A stretch of 64,000 nt of DNA from Paenibacillus methanolicus (GTDB taxonomy: Bacteria; Bacillota; Bacilli; Paenibacillales; Paenibacillaceae), in NCBI RefSeq assembly GCF_008124765.1, contig NZ_VNHS01000013.1:62001-126000 (forward strand), given 5' to 3'. The notes beneath the pieces are model-generated. The model saw only the letters and a list, made by a program, of their open reading frames with translations, did no database searches and was not told where the DNA came from. The position numbers were made by a program, and so were the translations under genes. This document shows, in pieces, positions 40,392 through 48,735 of the stretch. Positions within the stretch are counted from its first letter, which is position 1, and each line of letters opens with the position of its first letter.

Positions 40392-41855
40392 CTAAACTTC
40401 CCAAGCCTCGGACAGCCTGCGGATGCCTGACGCGATTCGTTCGATCGGGATGCCTCCGTAGCCGAGAAGCACCGTGCCGGGGGCGGCAAGCTCGGGAGCA
40501 AGCGCATAGATGGACGTCGGATAGACATGGACGCGCGCCGCTCTGGCGGCGGTCACGAGTTCTTCTTCGCGCCTGCCGCAGCGGTCGCGCAGCAGCAGAT
40601 GCAGCCCGGAGCCTTGGCCGATCACGTCGACGCGATCGCCTAGATGCTCGCGGACGGCGGCCAGCATCGTCTCCTGCTTGCGGTTGTACAGCATGCGCAT
40701 ACGCCGGATATGGCGCTCGAAATCGCCGGCGCGCATGAACCGCGCAAGAGCGGCCTGGAAGATCGGCGAGGCGAGCTGGTCGTAGCTGTGGGCCATCGCC
40801 TTGAACGCCGACAGCAGCTCCGGGGGCAGGACCAGATAGCTGATTCGCAGCGACGGAGCCAGCGCCTTGGAGAAGGTCCCTAAGTAGATGACGCGACCGT
40901 CGGCATCTAGTCCTTGGAGGGAAGGAATCGGTTTGCCGCCGTACCGGAACTCGCCGTCGTAATCGTTCTCGATAATATAGGCGTCGCGTGCTTGCGCCCA
41001 TGCGAGGAGCTGCAGCCGTTTGGCGATGGAAGTGGTCATGCCGTATGGAAATTGGTGGGAGGGCGTGAGGTAGACGGCTTGGGCGGAGGATGCCCGCAGC
41101 TCATCCATGCGGATGCCGTCCGCTTCCAGACTGATCGGCTTAACGGGTGCGCCGGCTTGCAGCAGCAGCGATTTGACGCCGTCGTTGACCGCTTCTTCCG
41201 CCGCGATCGCTCCCAGACGCGGACGGAGCAGCTGAAGCAGCAGCGCGAGCGAATGATACGTCCCCGCGCCGACGACGATCTGCCCGGGCAAGGATCGTAC
41301 GCCGCGGGCGTGAAGGAGATAGGCGGCAATCTCCTCCCGCAGACGAGGGTCGCCCTGGTAATCGCCGTACAGGAGGGTCCGGCCGTTCTCGGGCAGGAAG
41401 CATTCGCCGACGAGCTTGCGCCATTTGCCATGCGGGAATTGAGATAGATCGACCGCCCCGTATCCGAAATCATAATCCGCTTCGTCGGCATTGGCGGCAT
41501 GATAGGCGCGCGACGGAATTGGAGGACCGTCAGTCGCAAGGGGCTTCGACGCGGACTTGTCGATCGGATCGATGCCGGGAGAACCGGTGATCTCCGGCGA
41601 ATGGATGGATAAATCCGCCACGAAAAGCCCGGAGCGGGGGCGGCTGACCGCATATCCTTCCGCGGCCAGCTGATCGTAAGCGTGAGCGATCGGCGTCCGG
41701 CTGCGTCCCAGGAGGGAAGCGAGCAGGCGGACGGAGGGCAGCTTCTCGCCGGGGCGCAGCTGCCCTGCGCTGATTTGAGCTTTAATATAGGCATATAGCT
41801 GCATATATACGGGGACATTGGACGCGTCGTCGAGCGTCGGCATGAGCGAGTGCAT
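40392..41855 (-). CDS. MocR-type transcriptional regulator (GntR HTH plus aminotransferase-like domain)
   Basis: 487 residues. N-terminal winged helix of GntR type (VPVYMQLYAYIKAQISAGQLRPGEKLPSVRLLASLLGRSRTPIAHAYDQLAAEGYAVS) is joined by a ~50-residue linker to a fold-type I aminotransferase domain with the PLP Lys in YLGTFSKALAPSLRISYLV and the cofactor Asp in IENDYDGEFRYGG. These proteins sense PLP or amino-compounds (PdxR, GabR). It is divergent from a HisC-like aminotransferase, which is its most likely target. GGAGAGG precedes the ATG; the promoter is TTGTCA-N18-TATACT. The effector is unknown. Confidence 0.93.
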   Translation of the reverse strand: MHSLMPTLDDASNVPVYMQLYAYIKAQISAGQLRPGEKLPSVRLLASLLGRSRTPIAHAYDQLAAEGYAVSRPRSGLFVADLSIHSPEITGSPGIDPIDKSASKPLATDGPPIPSRAYHAANADEADYDFGYGAVDLSQFPHGKWRKLVGECFLPENGRTLLYGDYQGDPRLREEIAAYLLHARGVRSLPGQIVVGAGTYHSLALLLQLLRPRLGAIAAEEAVNDGVKSLLLQAGAPVKPISLEADGIRMDELRASSAQAVYLTPSHQFPYGMTTSIAKRLQLLAWAQARDAYIIENDYDGEFRYGGKPIPSLQGLDADGRVIYLGTFSKALAPSLRISYLVLPPELLSAFKAMAHSYDQLASPIFQAALARFMRAGDFERHIRRMRMLYNRKQETMLAAVREHLGDRVDVIGQGSGLHLLLRDRCGRREEELVTAARAARVHVYPTSIYALAPELAAPGTVLLGYGGIPIERIASGIRRLSEAWEV

Positions 41856-41894
41856 GCGGATTCCTCTCCATTCTTATATCTGTCACATGAAAAA

Positions 41895-41924
41895 AGTATA
41901 ATCTGTACATTTTGCGCGTGACAA
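41895..41924 (-). promoter_or_regulatory. Promoter of the MocR gene in the divergent region
   Basis: Minus strand TTGTCA-N18-TATACT. The same 110-bp region must also drive the HisC-like gene; no clear plus-strand promoter of good spacing was found, so activation by the MocR protein is possible. Confidence 0.55.
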
Positions 41925-41965
41925 GACTGTATTACGATGGGAGCATGCCACAGAAAAGGGATGAG

Positions 41966-43048
41966 ATGTCGATGATGCACACTTACGCGCTGCCTCATAT
42001 TGAACGGTTGGAACCTTATGCGTTGGGCGAGCAGCCGAAGCCGGGCCGGACCTGCGCCAAACTGAACCAGAACGAGAACCCTTATCCGCCGTCGCCGGCG
42101 GTGCTGGAAGCGCTGCGGAGTATGCCGGAAGAGTCATTGCGCAGATACCCGGATCCGTCGGCAGGCGCGCTTCGTGCGGCGATCGCCGAACGGACGGGGC
42201 TTGCGGCGGAGCAAATCTACTGCGCGAACGGTTCCAGCGAAATTATCTCGCTCCTGTTCAAGGTGTTCGTCGGTCCGGGCGGACGGGCGGCCGTGGCGGA
42301 GCCGGGCTTCGGACTTTACCAGACCGAGGCGGCCGGCCATCAAGCCGCGTGCATCCCCATCCCGCTTCTGCCTGATTACCGTCTGGATATCGACGGCCTG
42401 CTGTCCAGCGGCGCAGACGCGCTGATTCTAATTCATCCTCACGCGCCGACCGGTTTGTTGACCAACCCGGAAGAACTCGAGCGTCTCGTTCGTTCTTTCC
42501 AGGGACTGGTCGTCGTGGACGAGGCCTATATCGACTATGCGCCGGCCGGATCGTCCGTCCTGCCGCTGATCGAACAATTTCCGAACCTGCTCGTCCTGCG
42601 GACCTTCTCCAAATCATACGGGTTAAGCGGACTGCGAGCGGGCTACTGCGCGGGCAGCCGGGAGCTGATCGCGGCGTTCGCGAAGGGCGGGGGCATCTAC
42701 AACGTTGACGCGCTGGCCCAGAAGTTGGCGCTGGCCGCCGTGCGGGACGACGCCTACATGCGTGGCAGCGTGGCGCGCGTCGTTGCGACGAGGGACGCTT
42801 TTGCCGGCGAGCTGCGGCGGAGAGGGTACGACGTGCTTCCGTCGTCGGCCAATTTCGTGCTGTGCGCGCCCCCCGTAACCGGACCGGATGCCCGAACGAT
42901 ATATCGGAAGCTGGTCGAGCGGGATATATACGTTCGGCACTACGAGCATCCGAGGCTTCGCGGTCTGCTTCGGATTTCGATCGGGACGGATGAAGAGATG
43001 GAATGGCTGAGGAGGGAGCTGGATGCGCTCGCGTCGAATTCGGGCTAA
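41966..43048 (+). CDS. Histidinol-phosphate aminotransferase-like enzyme
   Basis: 360 residues from ATG 41966, 5 bases after AAAAGGG (ATG 41972 is possible). Fold type I aminotransferase of the HisC group: LNQNENPYPPSPAVLEAL near the start, GSSEIISLLFKVFV, VVDEAYIDYAPAGSS with the PLP Asp, and PLP Lys216 in RTFSKSYGLSGLRAGY; C-terminal HPRLRGLLRISIGTDEEM. It is not in a his operon, but alone and divergent from a MocR regulator, so a role in another amino-acid or secondary amine pathway is as likely as histidine synthesis. Confidence 0.88.
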   Translation: MSMMHTYALPHIERLEPYALGEQPKPGRTCAKLNQNENPYPPSPAVLEALRSMPEESLRRYPDPSAGALRAAIAERTGLAAEQIYCANGSSEIISLLFKVFVGPGGRAAVAEPGFGLYQTEAAGHQAACIPIPLLPDYRLDIDGLLSSGADALILIHPHAPTGLLTNPEELERLVRSFQGLVVVDEAYIDYAPAGSSVLPLIEQFPNLLVLRTFSKSYGLSGLRAGYCAGSRELIAAFAKGGGIYNVDALAQKLALAAVRDDAYMRGSVARVVATRDAFAGELRRRGYDVLPSSANFVLCAPPVTGPDARTIYRKLVERDIYVRHYEHPRLRGLLRISIGTDEEMEWLRRELDALASNSG

Positions 43049-43088
43049 GGCCGAACCTTCCCGAGCGCCCGTCCGACCGGGAGAACGG

Positions 43089-43122
43089 AAAAGCGGGAGG
43101 CCGCAAGCGGGGCCGCTTTTTC
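43089..43122 (+). terminator. Terminator after the HisC-like gene
   Basis: AAAAGCGG-n-GGCC pairs with GGCC-n-CCGCTTTTT across a short loop; five T follow. Confidence 0.75.
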
Positions 43123-43251
43123 CGCTTTGCAGGAAGCTTGGATTCGTTGTAATATAGACTTTATTACTTAATGACACATCATGTAAAATTACGCCCTGCA
43201 AGCAAGGCGCGAGCGCTTTACTATGGAATGGGGCAAGCGGAGGTATTGACG

Positions 43252-43743
43252 ATGAGTGAGCTTAAAACGAAGATTTTGGAGCTGCTGAAGGAAGATGCGC
43301 GGCGCAGCGCGGAGCTGATCGCGACGATGCTGGATGCGGAGGCCTCGGCGGTGTCGCAGGCGATCGCGGAACTGGAGCAGGAGCACGTCATCGTCAAATA
43401 CGCGGCCGTTGTTAACCCGAGCAAGATCGACGAGGAGAAGGTTACCGCTTTGATCGAAGTTCAAATTACGCCGGAACGCGGCCGCGGATTCGAAGGTATC
43501 GCGGAACGGATCTATCAATATCCCGAAGTGCAGTCGGTCTACCTGATGTCCGGCGCTTACGACCTGCTGGTCGAAGTCCAAGGGAAGACGCTCAACGAAG
43601 TGGCTTCGTTCGTATCGAGCAAATTGTCGACGATCGACGCGGTGCTGTCGACGAAGACGTTCTTTATTCTGAAGAAATACAAGCAGGACGGCATTATATT
43701 CGAGGAGCGCGAAGACGATCACCGTCTTCTCGTCTCGCCGTGA
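43252..43743 (+). CDS. Lrp/AsnC-family transcriptional regulator
   Basis: 163 residues from ATG 43252 (GGAGG 8 bases upstream; TTG 43246 is possible). An N-terminal helix-turn-helix (LKTKILELLKEDARRSAELIATMLDAEASAVSQAIAELEQEHVIVKY) is followed by a RAM effector domain (TALIEVQITPERG...RIYQYPEVQSVYLMSGAYDLLVEVQGKTLNEVASFVSSKLSTIDAVLSTKTFFILKKY). The aminotransferase gene starts 12 bp on; a shared transcript suggests that this regulator controls amino-acid use by that enzyme. A C-terminal acidic tail (EEREDDHRLLVSP) is longer than usual. Confidence 0.93.
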   Translation: MSELKTKILELLKEDARRSAELIATMLDAEASAVSQAIAELEQEHVIVKYAAVVNPSKIDEEKVTALIEVQITPERGRGFEGIAERIYQYPEVQSVYLMSGAYDLLVEVQGKTLNEVASFVSSKLSTIDAVLSTKTFFILKKYKQDGIIFEEREDDHRLLVSP

Positions 43744-43755
43744 GGGTGATGGGCC

Positions 43756-44970
43756 ATGATTAAAGAAGAAGAGAAACCCCAGCCGCAAACATCGCTCCGC
43801 TCCATGCGCGATTACCTCGCGCCGGGCGCGCGCGACATGAAGCCGTCCGGCATCCGCCGTTTCTTCGATTTGGCGGCCGGCCGCAAGGACATCATCACGC
43901 TGGGCGTCGGCGAGCCGGATTTCGTCACGCCTTGGCATGTGCGCGATGCTTGCATTTATTCGCTCGAGAGAGGCAAGACGCAATATACCTCCAATGCCGG
44001 CATGCCGGAACTGCGCGAGGCGATCGGCCAATACTTGAACGACAGCTTCCAGGTGAAGTACAACCCGGCGGACGAAATTCTCGTGACCGTCGGCGGCAGC
44101 GAAGCGATCGACCTCGCCTTGCGGGCGCTCATTACGCCGGGCGATGAAATTCTCGTGCCGGAGCCTTGCTACATCACCTACTCGCCGATCACGACCTTGA
44201 GCGGCGGCGTGGCGGTGGGCGTCGAGACGTTCGCCGAAGACAATTTCAAGCTGCGCGTGGAATCGCTGCAAGCCGCGCTGACGCCGAGATCCAAAGTGCT
44301 CATCCTCTGTTACCCGAGCAACCCGACGGGCGGCATCATGACGTACGAGGACTGGCTGCCGATCGCCAAGTTCGCCGAAGAGAACGACCTGATCGTCATC
44401 TCCGACGAGATATACGCCGAGTTGACCTACGGCATGAAACACGTCAGCTTCGCGGCGATGCCGGGCATGAAGGAACGGACGATTCTCGTCAGCGGCTTCT
44501 CCAAGGCGTTCGCGATGACCGGCTGGCGGATGGGTTACGCATGCGGACATCCGGAGCTGATCGGCGCCATGCTGAAGATTCACCAATATACGATCATGTG
44601 CGCGCCGATCATGGGCCAGATCGCGGCGCTCGAGGCGCTCCGCAACGGGCTGGAAGAGAAGGACCGGATGGTCGAGTCGTACAATCAGCGTCGCCGGATC
44701 GTCGTGCAGGGCTTCCGTCAGATCGGTCTGGAATGCCACGAACCGCAGGGAGCATTCTACGCGTTCCCTTCCGTGAAATCGACGGGGCTGACGAGCGAGG
44801 AATTCGCGACGCGGCTGCTGCAGGAATACAGCGTGGCGGCGGTCCCGGGCGACGTGTTCGGCAAAGGCGGCGAAGGCCATCTGCGTTGTTCGTACGCCAG
44901 CTCGATCGCGAACTTGACGGAAGCGATCGACCGGATCGGACAATTCGTCCAGAAATTGAAGGCAAACTAA
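43756..44970 (+). CDS. Class I/II aminotransferase (aspartate/alanine type)
   Basis: 404 residues. PLP Lys250 in LVSGFSKAFAMTGWRMGYACG, cofactor Asp in VISDEIYAELTYG, N-terminal ITLGVGEPDFVTPWHV and GGSEAIDLALRAL are the marks of fold type I aminotransferases of the PatA/AlaT-like group. Substrates in this group are aspartate, alanine or aromatic amino acids, not determinable here. GAGGGTGATG lies in front of the ATG. It follows an Lrp regulator by 12 bp; together they are an operon. No clear terminator follows; an AT-rich promoter region begins at once. Confidence 0.92.
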   Translation: MIKEEEKPQPQTSLRSMRDYLAPGARDMKPSGIRRFFDLAAGRKDIITLGVGEPDFVTPWHVRDACIYSLERGKTQYTSNAGMPELREAIGQYLNDSFQVKYNPADEILVTVGGSEAIDLALRALITPGDEILVPEPCYITYSPITTLSGGVAVGVETFAEDNFKLRVESLQAALTPRSKVLILCYPSNPTGGIMTYEDWLPIAKFAEENDLIVISDEIYAELTYGMKHVSFAAMPGMKERTILVSGFSKAFAMTGWRMGYACGHPELIGAMLKIHQYTIMCAPIMGQIAALEALRNGLEEKDRMVESYNQRRRIVVQGFRQIGLECHEPQGAFYAFPSVKSTGLTSEEFATRLLQEYSVAAVPGDVFGKGGEGHLRCSYASSIANLTEAIDRIGQFVQKLKAN

Positions 44971-45086
44971 AAAAATAGTTTCATTATTGGCAGACTTTGT
45001 TATAATAACTTTAACAAATTTTTATAAACTTAGTTTGCACAAGCGATCCCGGCAACCGATATTTACGACAGAAGGAGGAATGAACA

Positions 45087-45329
45087 TTGGCTTGTGCGGA
45101 TTATGAGTTCTCGTTTCGAAGCGAAACGGGCGCCATCCAAGCGAAGCAGTACTCCTCCTCCATCCGCGTATTGGAAGACGAGATCTACGAGCTGCGTCAA
45201 CGAATGGAACAATCGTATTTGGAGCAGAAAACGTTCAGCTCCGATATCGTCATCGATTTGAGCCGCAAGCTAGACATTAAGATTAACGAGTATATGCGAT
45301 TTATGGTGAGAAGAAATTCTCTTCAATAG
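45087..45329 (+). CDS. Spo0E-family aspartyl-phosphate phosphatase-like protein
   Basis: 80 residues from TTG 45087, 8 bases after GGAGGA; an ATG at 45080 is out of frame. The pair of antiparallel helices (LEDEIYELRQRMEQSYLEQ ... SSDIVIDLSRKLDIKINEYMRFM) carries the Spo0E signature S-x-x-L-D-x-x-I in SRKLDIKI. Such proteins dephosphorylate Spo0A-P and delay sporulation. The N-terminal ~25 residues (ADYEFSFRSETGAIQAKQYSS) are an extra stretch. A TATAAT at ~45002 in TTGTTATAAT is a likely -10 box. A strong terminator follows. Confidence 0.85.
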   Translation: MACADYEFSFRSETGAIQAKQYSSSIRVLEDEIYELRQRMEQSYLEQKTFSSDIVIDLSRKLDIKINEYMRFMVRRNSLQ

Positions 45330-45341
45330 CACATAACAGCA

Positions 45342-45366
45342 GCCGGCCGGATGGCCGGCTTTTTTG
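45342..45366 (+). terminator. Rho-independent terminator after the Spo0E-like gene
   Basis: AGCCGGCC pairs with GGCCGGCT, loop GGAT, followed by T residues. Confidence 0.93.
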
Positions 45367-45399
45367 CGCGCCGGAAGCGGGTGAAGGACGGCAGACGGA

Positions 45400-45428
45400 T
45401 TTACAAACAGGAACAAATGTTCTATTAT
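45400..45428 (+). promoter_or_regulatory. SigA promoter of the DinB-like gene with embedded LexA (SOS) box
   Basis: TTTACA-N17-TATTAT is a good SigA promoter. Its spacer holds GAACAAATGTTC (45411-45422), which fits the Bacillus LexA/DinR core GAAC-RNRY-GTTC exactly. LexA binding there would block transcription until DNA damage. Confidence 0.7.
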
Positions 45429-45484
45429 GAATGAGCATGTTTAAAGTAGCAAGCGATTAAGCAGGTAAGGGAGAGAGGTCTACG

Positions 45485-45994
45485 ATGGCTAGCAGAGAAC
45501 AGCTGCTGCATGATTTCGCCGCGCTTATTCCGTTCGCGGAGTCGCTGCGCGGGCTGGACGAGGCGGCCTGGACGGCGCGGGTCGCGCCTGGCAAGTGGGC
45601 CGTTCGCGATATCGTGTCCCATATGATGCTATGGGACAAGTATTTTCTGGAAGAAGCCATTGAGCGGATTGCCCAGGGGGAGCCGCTCACGGCGCGGCAC
45701 TTGGATTACGATGCATTCAATCGCGATGCGATGACGTTCGCCGCGACCCGCAGCCAGAAGGTGATCTTGGATCTGGCCATTCGCTTCCGAAGCGATATCA
45801 TCCGCCAGTTGACGATGCTCGGCGAGGAGCGCGCGTCTCGCGTCTATACCGATGCGGACGGTCAACCGTTCGCCATAGGACGATACGCGGCCGACTTTAT
45901 CGCGCACGACGCGCATCATATGGCGCAGATCCAGCGTTTCTTGGGCCGGGAGGCGGACGGCGCGATCGGTTCGGATTTGCAGCAGCGTACATAA
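45485..45994 (+). CDS. DinB/YfiT-family four-helix metal-binding protein
   Basis: 169 residues. DinB-fold marks: W-containing segment VAPGKWAVRDIVSHMMLWDKYFLEEA with His46, and the C-terminal metal-binding AHDAHHMAQIQRF with His141 and His144/145. The three His would bind one divalent metal; the family includes thiol transferases (bacillithiol) and damage-inducible proteins of unknown function. GGGAGAGAGG precedes the ATG. The promoter carries a LexA-type box, linking this copy with the SOS response, as for B. subtilis dinB. The gene stands alone. Confidence 0.9.
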   Translation: MASREQLLHDFAALIPFAESLRGLDEAAWTARVAPGKWAVRDIVSHMMLWDKYFLEEAIERIAQGEPLTARHLDYDAFNRDAMTFAATRSQKVILDLAIRFRSDIIRQLTMLGEERASRVYTDADGQPFAIGRYAADFIAHDAHHMAQIQRFLGREADGAIGSDLQQRT

Positions 45995-46026
45995 GCGGCC
46001 GGGCGGTATAGCCTGGCTTCGAACGA

Positions 46027-46060
46027 GCGCGATCTCCCGAGGGGGTCATCGCGCCGTTTG
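46027..46060 (+). terminator. Weak terminator-like hairpin after the DinB-like gene
   Basis: GCGCGAT pairs with ATCGCGC; an interrupted T-rich stretch follows (CGTTTGTCGTTTTC). Confidence 0.5.
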
Positions 46061-46176
46061 TCGTTTTCGTGACGAGCGAGCTTGGAATCTCTCGAACCCT
46101 ATCGTTTCGACGGTGTGGGGAGCGCGTCAGATATGATATAGTGAACGTAGACTCTACGCCAGTGGAAGGAGCTTAT

Positions 46177-46734
46177 TTGCCGAAGATGAAGAGAACGAAG
46201 AGGTTTGCAGCGCTGCTGCTCATTTTGTCCTTGTTTGGCGCGTTGTTAGCGGGCTGCGGAGATGAGCCGGATTTAACGGTGTTCATTATGCCGAAGGAAT
46301 ATTTCAATCCCGACGCGGCGCAGAAGATCGAAGATAAAGTACAGGCCGGATTCGGCGAGACGAAGTCGATCGCGGTGAACGCAAGCCCGATGTACAACGC
46401 GCAGAAGCTTGTCGTCGAGATCGCGGCCGCGGGCAACGGGATTATCGTCATGCCTAAGGATGCGCTCCAGATGATGATCGACCAGGGGCCGGCCGTTCAG
46501 CTTGACGATACGTTCAAGGCGGAGGATTACCAGGAAGGCGTCATGGAGAGCATGGTCGAAAGCGAGAACGGCGAGCTGACGAAGGTGAAGGGCTTGTTCG
46601 CGATTCCGGTCGAGAAGATTCCGGCCTTCAAGGCCGCCGGCTACGAAGAGAAGGATATCGTGGCGATTATTCCGGTGAACGCCCCGGATCAGGAATTGTC
46701 CAAGCAAGTGATGAAGGAGCTAATGAAGCCATGA
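46177..46734 (+). CDS. Lipoprotein of unknown function preceding pduO
   Basis: 185 residues from TTG 46177 (AAGGAG 5 bases upstream) or 182 from ATG 46186; codons upstream to 46069 are open but lack a site. The lipobox is LLAGC in FGALLAGCGDEPD. The mature domain is ~155 residues with a periplasmic-binding-like alternation (LTVFIMPKEYF, SIAVNASPMYNAQKLVVEIAAAGNGIIVMPKDALQMMI, GLFAIPVEKIPAF). No family is recognised with certainty. The stop overlaps the pduO start (ATGA), so expression is coupled with cobalamin adenosylation, for reasons unknown. Confidence 0.75.
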   Translation: MPKMKRTKRFAALLLILSLFGALLAGCGDEPDLTVFIMPKEYFNPDAAQKIEDKVQAGFGETKSIAVNASPMYNAQKLVVEIAAAGNGIIVMPKDALQMMIDQGPAVQLDDTFKAEDYQEGVMESMVESENGELTKVKGLFAIPVEKIPAFKAAGYEEKDIVAIIPVNAPDQELSKQVMKELMKP

Positions 46735-47309
46735 GATTATATACGAGAACCGGGGACGGCGGGCAAACTTCCGTCAAAGGCGGACGGGTACGCAAAGACG
46801 ACATCCGCGTCGATACGTACGGCACGATCGACGAGCTGAACAGCTTCGTCGGACAAGCGGCGGCCGTAGCCGCGCGCGAAGGGAAGCAGGAGGCGCTGGT
46901 CGCGGAACTGCTGGAGATTCAGCAGGAGCTGTTCGACTGCGGCTCCGATCTGGCGTTCGCCGACCCGGCCGGCCGCGAGTTCAAGATGGACGCGCAGCCG
47001 GCCGAGCGGCTGGAGCAATGGATCGACGCGCATATCTCGGCGGCGCCCGAGGTGACGCGTTTCATCCTGCCGGGCGGCAGCGAGACGTCGGCCGTTCTTC
47101 ACGTCTGCCGTACCGTCTGCCGCAGAGCCGAGCGCCGCGTCGTGACGATGGCTTCGGAGATGGAGATCAACATGGACGTGCTGAAGTATATCAACCGCCT
47201 CTCGGATTATTTCTTCGCGGCGGCGCGATCCGCGAACGCCGCGCTTGGCGTGCCCGACACGGAATACGTCCGAAGCGCGGAAGTGTTCCGCAAGAAAAAG
47301 AAACCATGA
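46731..47309 (+). CDS. pduO: Cob(I)alamin adenosyltransferase, PduO type
   Basis: 192 residues. The family signature is complete: MRLYTRTGDGGQTSV (ATP loop), RVRKDDIRVDTYGTIDELNSFVG, ELLEIQQELFDCGSDLAF, FILPGGSETSAVLHVCRTVCRRAERR and YINRLSDYFFAAAR. It transfers adenosyl from ATP to cob(I)alamin, giving coenzyme B12. The ATG overlaps the preceding lipoprotein stop by 4 bases and its own stop overlaps the rluA-type start, so three genes are translationally linked. No cobalamin riboswitch is seen upstream. Confidence 0.95.
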   Translation: MRLYTRTGDGGQTSVKGGRVRKDDIRVDTYGTIDELNSFVGQAAAVAAREGKQEALVAELLEIQQELFDCGSDLAFADPAGREFKMDAQPAERLEQWIDAHISAAPEVTRFILPGGSETSAVLHVCRTVCRRAERRVVTMASEMEINMDVLKYINRLSDYFFAAARSANAALGVPDTEYVRSAEVFRKKKKP

Positions 47310-48271
47310 CGATGCAGTACTACCCGCCGCTGTCCGTGCTCGTGGAGGCGAAGGACGCGGGAATGATGGTGCGCACGCTCGCCGAACGCCGTCTTGGCGT
47401 CTCGCGTAAGCTGCTCTCCCGTCTGAAGCTGACCGAGCGAGGCATTACGGTGAACGGGCAGCGGGTATATGTGAACGACCGCGTGCAGGAAGGCGATCTG
47501 GTCGAGCTGCGAATGGAGCAGGAGCGGTCGGACGATATTCTGCCGGAGCCGATGGCGCTCGACATCGTGTACGAGGACGCGGACCTGCTTATCGTCAACA
47601 AACCGCCTGGCATTGTCGTGCACCCGACCCATGGCCACTATACGGGCACGATTGCGAACGGCGTCGTCCATCATTGGCGGGAATGCGGCGAGATCGTCCG
47701 GTTTCGTCCGATCCACCGGCTGGACGAGGATACGTCCGGGCTCGTCGCGATCGCGAAGACCCCTTACGTGCATCAACAGCTGTCCGAACAGCTGCAGGCC
47801 GGCGAAGTCTATAAGTCGTATGTTGCTTATGTCTACGGCGCGCCGCCCGCATCGGCCGGCACCGTTGACGAGCCGATCGACCGGGACCCGGAATCGCCGC
47901 ACGTCCGCATCGTAACGCCGAGCGGCTACCCGTCGGTGACGCATTACGAGACGGCCGCCGTATACGGAGACGGCATCGCTTCGAAAGTAAAGCTGAAGCT
48001 CGAGACGGGACGGACCCACCAAATTCGCGTGCATATGAAGCATATCGGTTGCCCGCTGATCGGCGATGCGATGTACGGCTTCGCCGCGCCGGAACGGCTG
48101 GCGGACGGGCTGCCGAAGCTGGAGGGGCTGGTGGCGCGCCAGGCGCTGCATGCCGCCGTGCTCGGCTTCACGCACCCGATTCGCCGCGAATGGATGCAAT
48201 GGGAAGCCTCGCTTCCCGAGGATTTGAGCAGTTTGGAGACGGCGCTCGCCAAGCAGGATTTTGGACGATAG
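47306..48271 (+). CDS. RluA-family pseudouridine synthase
   Basis: 321 residues from ATG 47306, overlapping the pduO stop (ATGA); ATG 47312 is possible. An N-terminal S4 RNA-binding domain (LAERRLGVSRKLLSRLKLTERGITVNGQRVYVNDRVQEGDLVEL) precedes the catalytic domain with HRLDEDTSGLVAIAK carrying the catalytic Asp, LETGRTHQIRVHMKHIGCPLIGDAMYG and HAAVLGFTHP. These enzymes form pseudouridine in rRNA or tRNA; RluD-like versus YhcT/YjbO-like specificity cannot be resolved. The next gene begins 19 bp downstream. Confidence 0.95.
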   Translation: MTMQYYPPLSVLVEAKDAGMMVRTLAERRLGVSRKLLSRLKLTERGITVNGQRVYVNDRVQEGDLVELRMEQERSDDILPEPMALDIVYEDADLLIVNKPPGIVVHPTHGHYTGTIANGVVHHWRECGEIVRFRPIHRLDEDTSGLVAIAKTPYVHQQLSEQLQAGEVYKSYVAYVYGAPPASAGTVDEPIDRDPESPHVRIVTPSGYPSVTHYETAAVYGDGIASKVKLKLETGRTHQIRVHMKHIGCPLIGDAMYGFAAPERLADGLPKLEGLVARQALHAAVLGFTHPIRREWMQWEASLPEDLSSLETALAKQDFGR

Positions 48272-48290
48272 ATAGGAGCAATGACATCCG

Positions 48291-48656
48291 ATGAGTAAAC
48301 TTAAGCTATACGAATATTCCAAATGCGGCACATGCCGCAGCGCGCTTAAGTGGCTGAAAGCCGCAGGCTACGACGACATCGAGAAGCACGACGTGTTCGA
48401 GACGGCTCCTTCCGCCGAGACGATCGCGGAGCTGGTGGCGCGCAGCGGACTCGATATCAAAAAGTTCTTCAATACGTCCGGCGAAGTCTACAAGGAGCTT
48501 GGGCTGAAGGATAAGCTGGGCGCGATGACGGACGAAGAGAAGATAGCGCTGCTCGCCTCGAACGGCAGACTGATCAAGCGTCCGGTCGTGACCGACGGCA
48601 GCAAGGTGACGGTCGGCTTCAAGGAAGAGCATTACGAGCAGGAATGGAAGCAATAA
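48291..48656 (+). CDS. ArsC/Spx-family thioredoxin-fold protein (YusI-like)
   Basis: 121 residues. The thioredoxin-like fold starts LKLYEYSKCGTCRSALKWL with a C12-x-x-C15 redox pair, continues DVFETAPSAETIAELVARSG and closes RPVVTDGSKVTVGFKEEHYEQEW. This is the YusI-like branch of the ArsC family, in which both Cys are kept; activity as arsenate reductase is not shown for this branch. AGGAG is 13-14 bases before the ATG, a little far. It follows the RluA-type gene by 19 bp in what looks like one operon. Confidence 0.9.
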   Translation: MSKLKLYEYSKCGTCRSALKWLKAAGYDDIEKHDVFETAPSAETIAELVARSGLDIKKFFNTSGEVYKELGLKDKLGAMTDEEKIALLASNGRLIKRPVVTDGSKVTVGFKEEHYEQEWKQ

Positions 48657-48735
48657 GGCCGGAATACGGCGCGCTCTTGCCGGCATCCTGGCAGGCGGCG
48701 CACCGTTCGTCGACATAGGGGAGGCGCGAGAAGCA

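Noticed and set aside
44990-45030. GlnR/TnrA box (TGTTA...TAACA) upstream of the Spo0E-like gene
   Set aside because: The half-sites are separated by nine bases rather than seven, so the consensus is not met.
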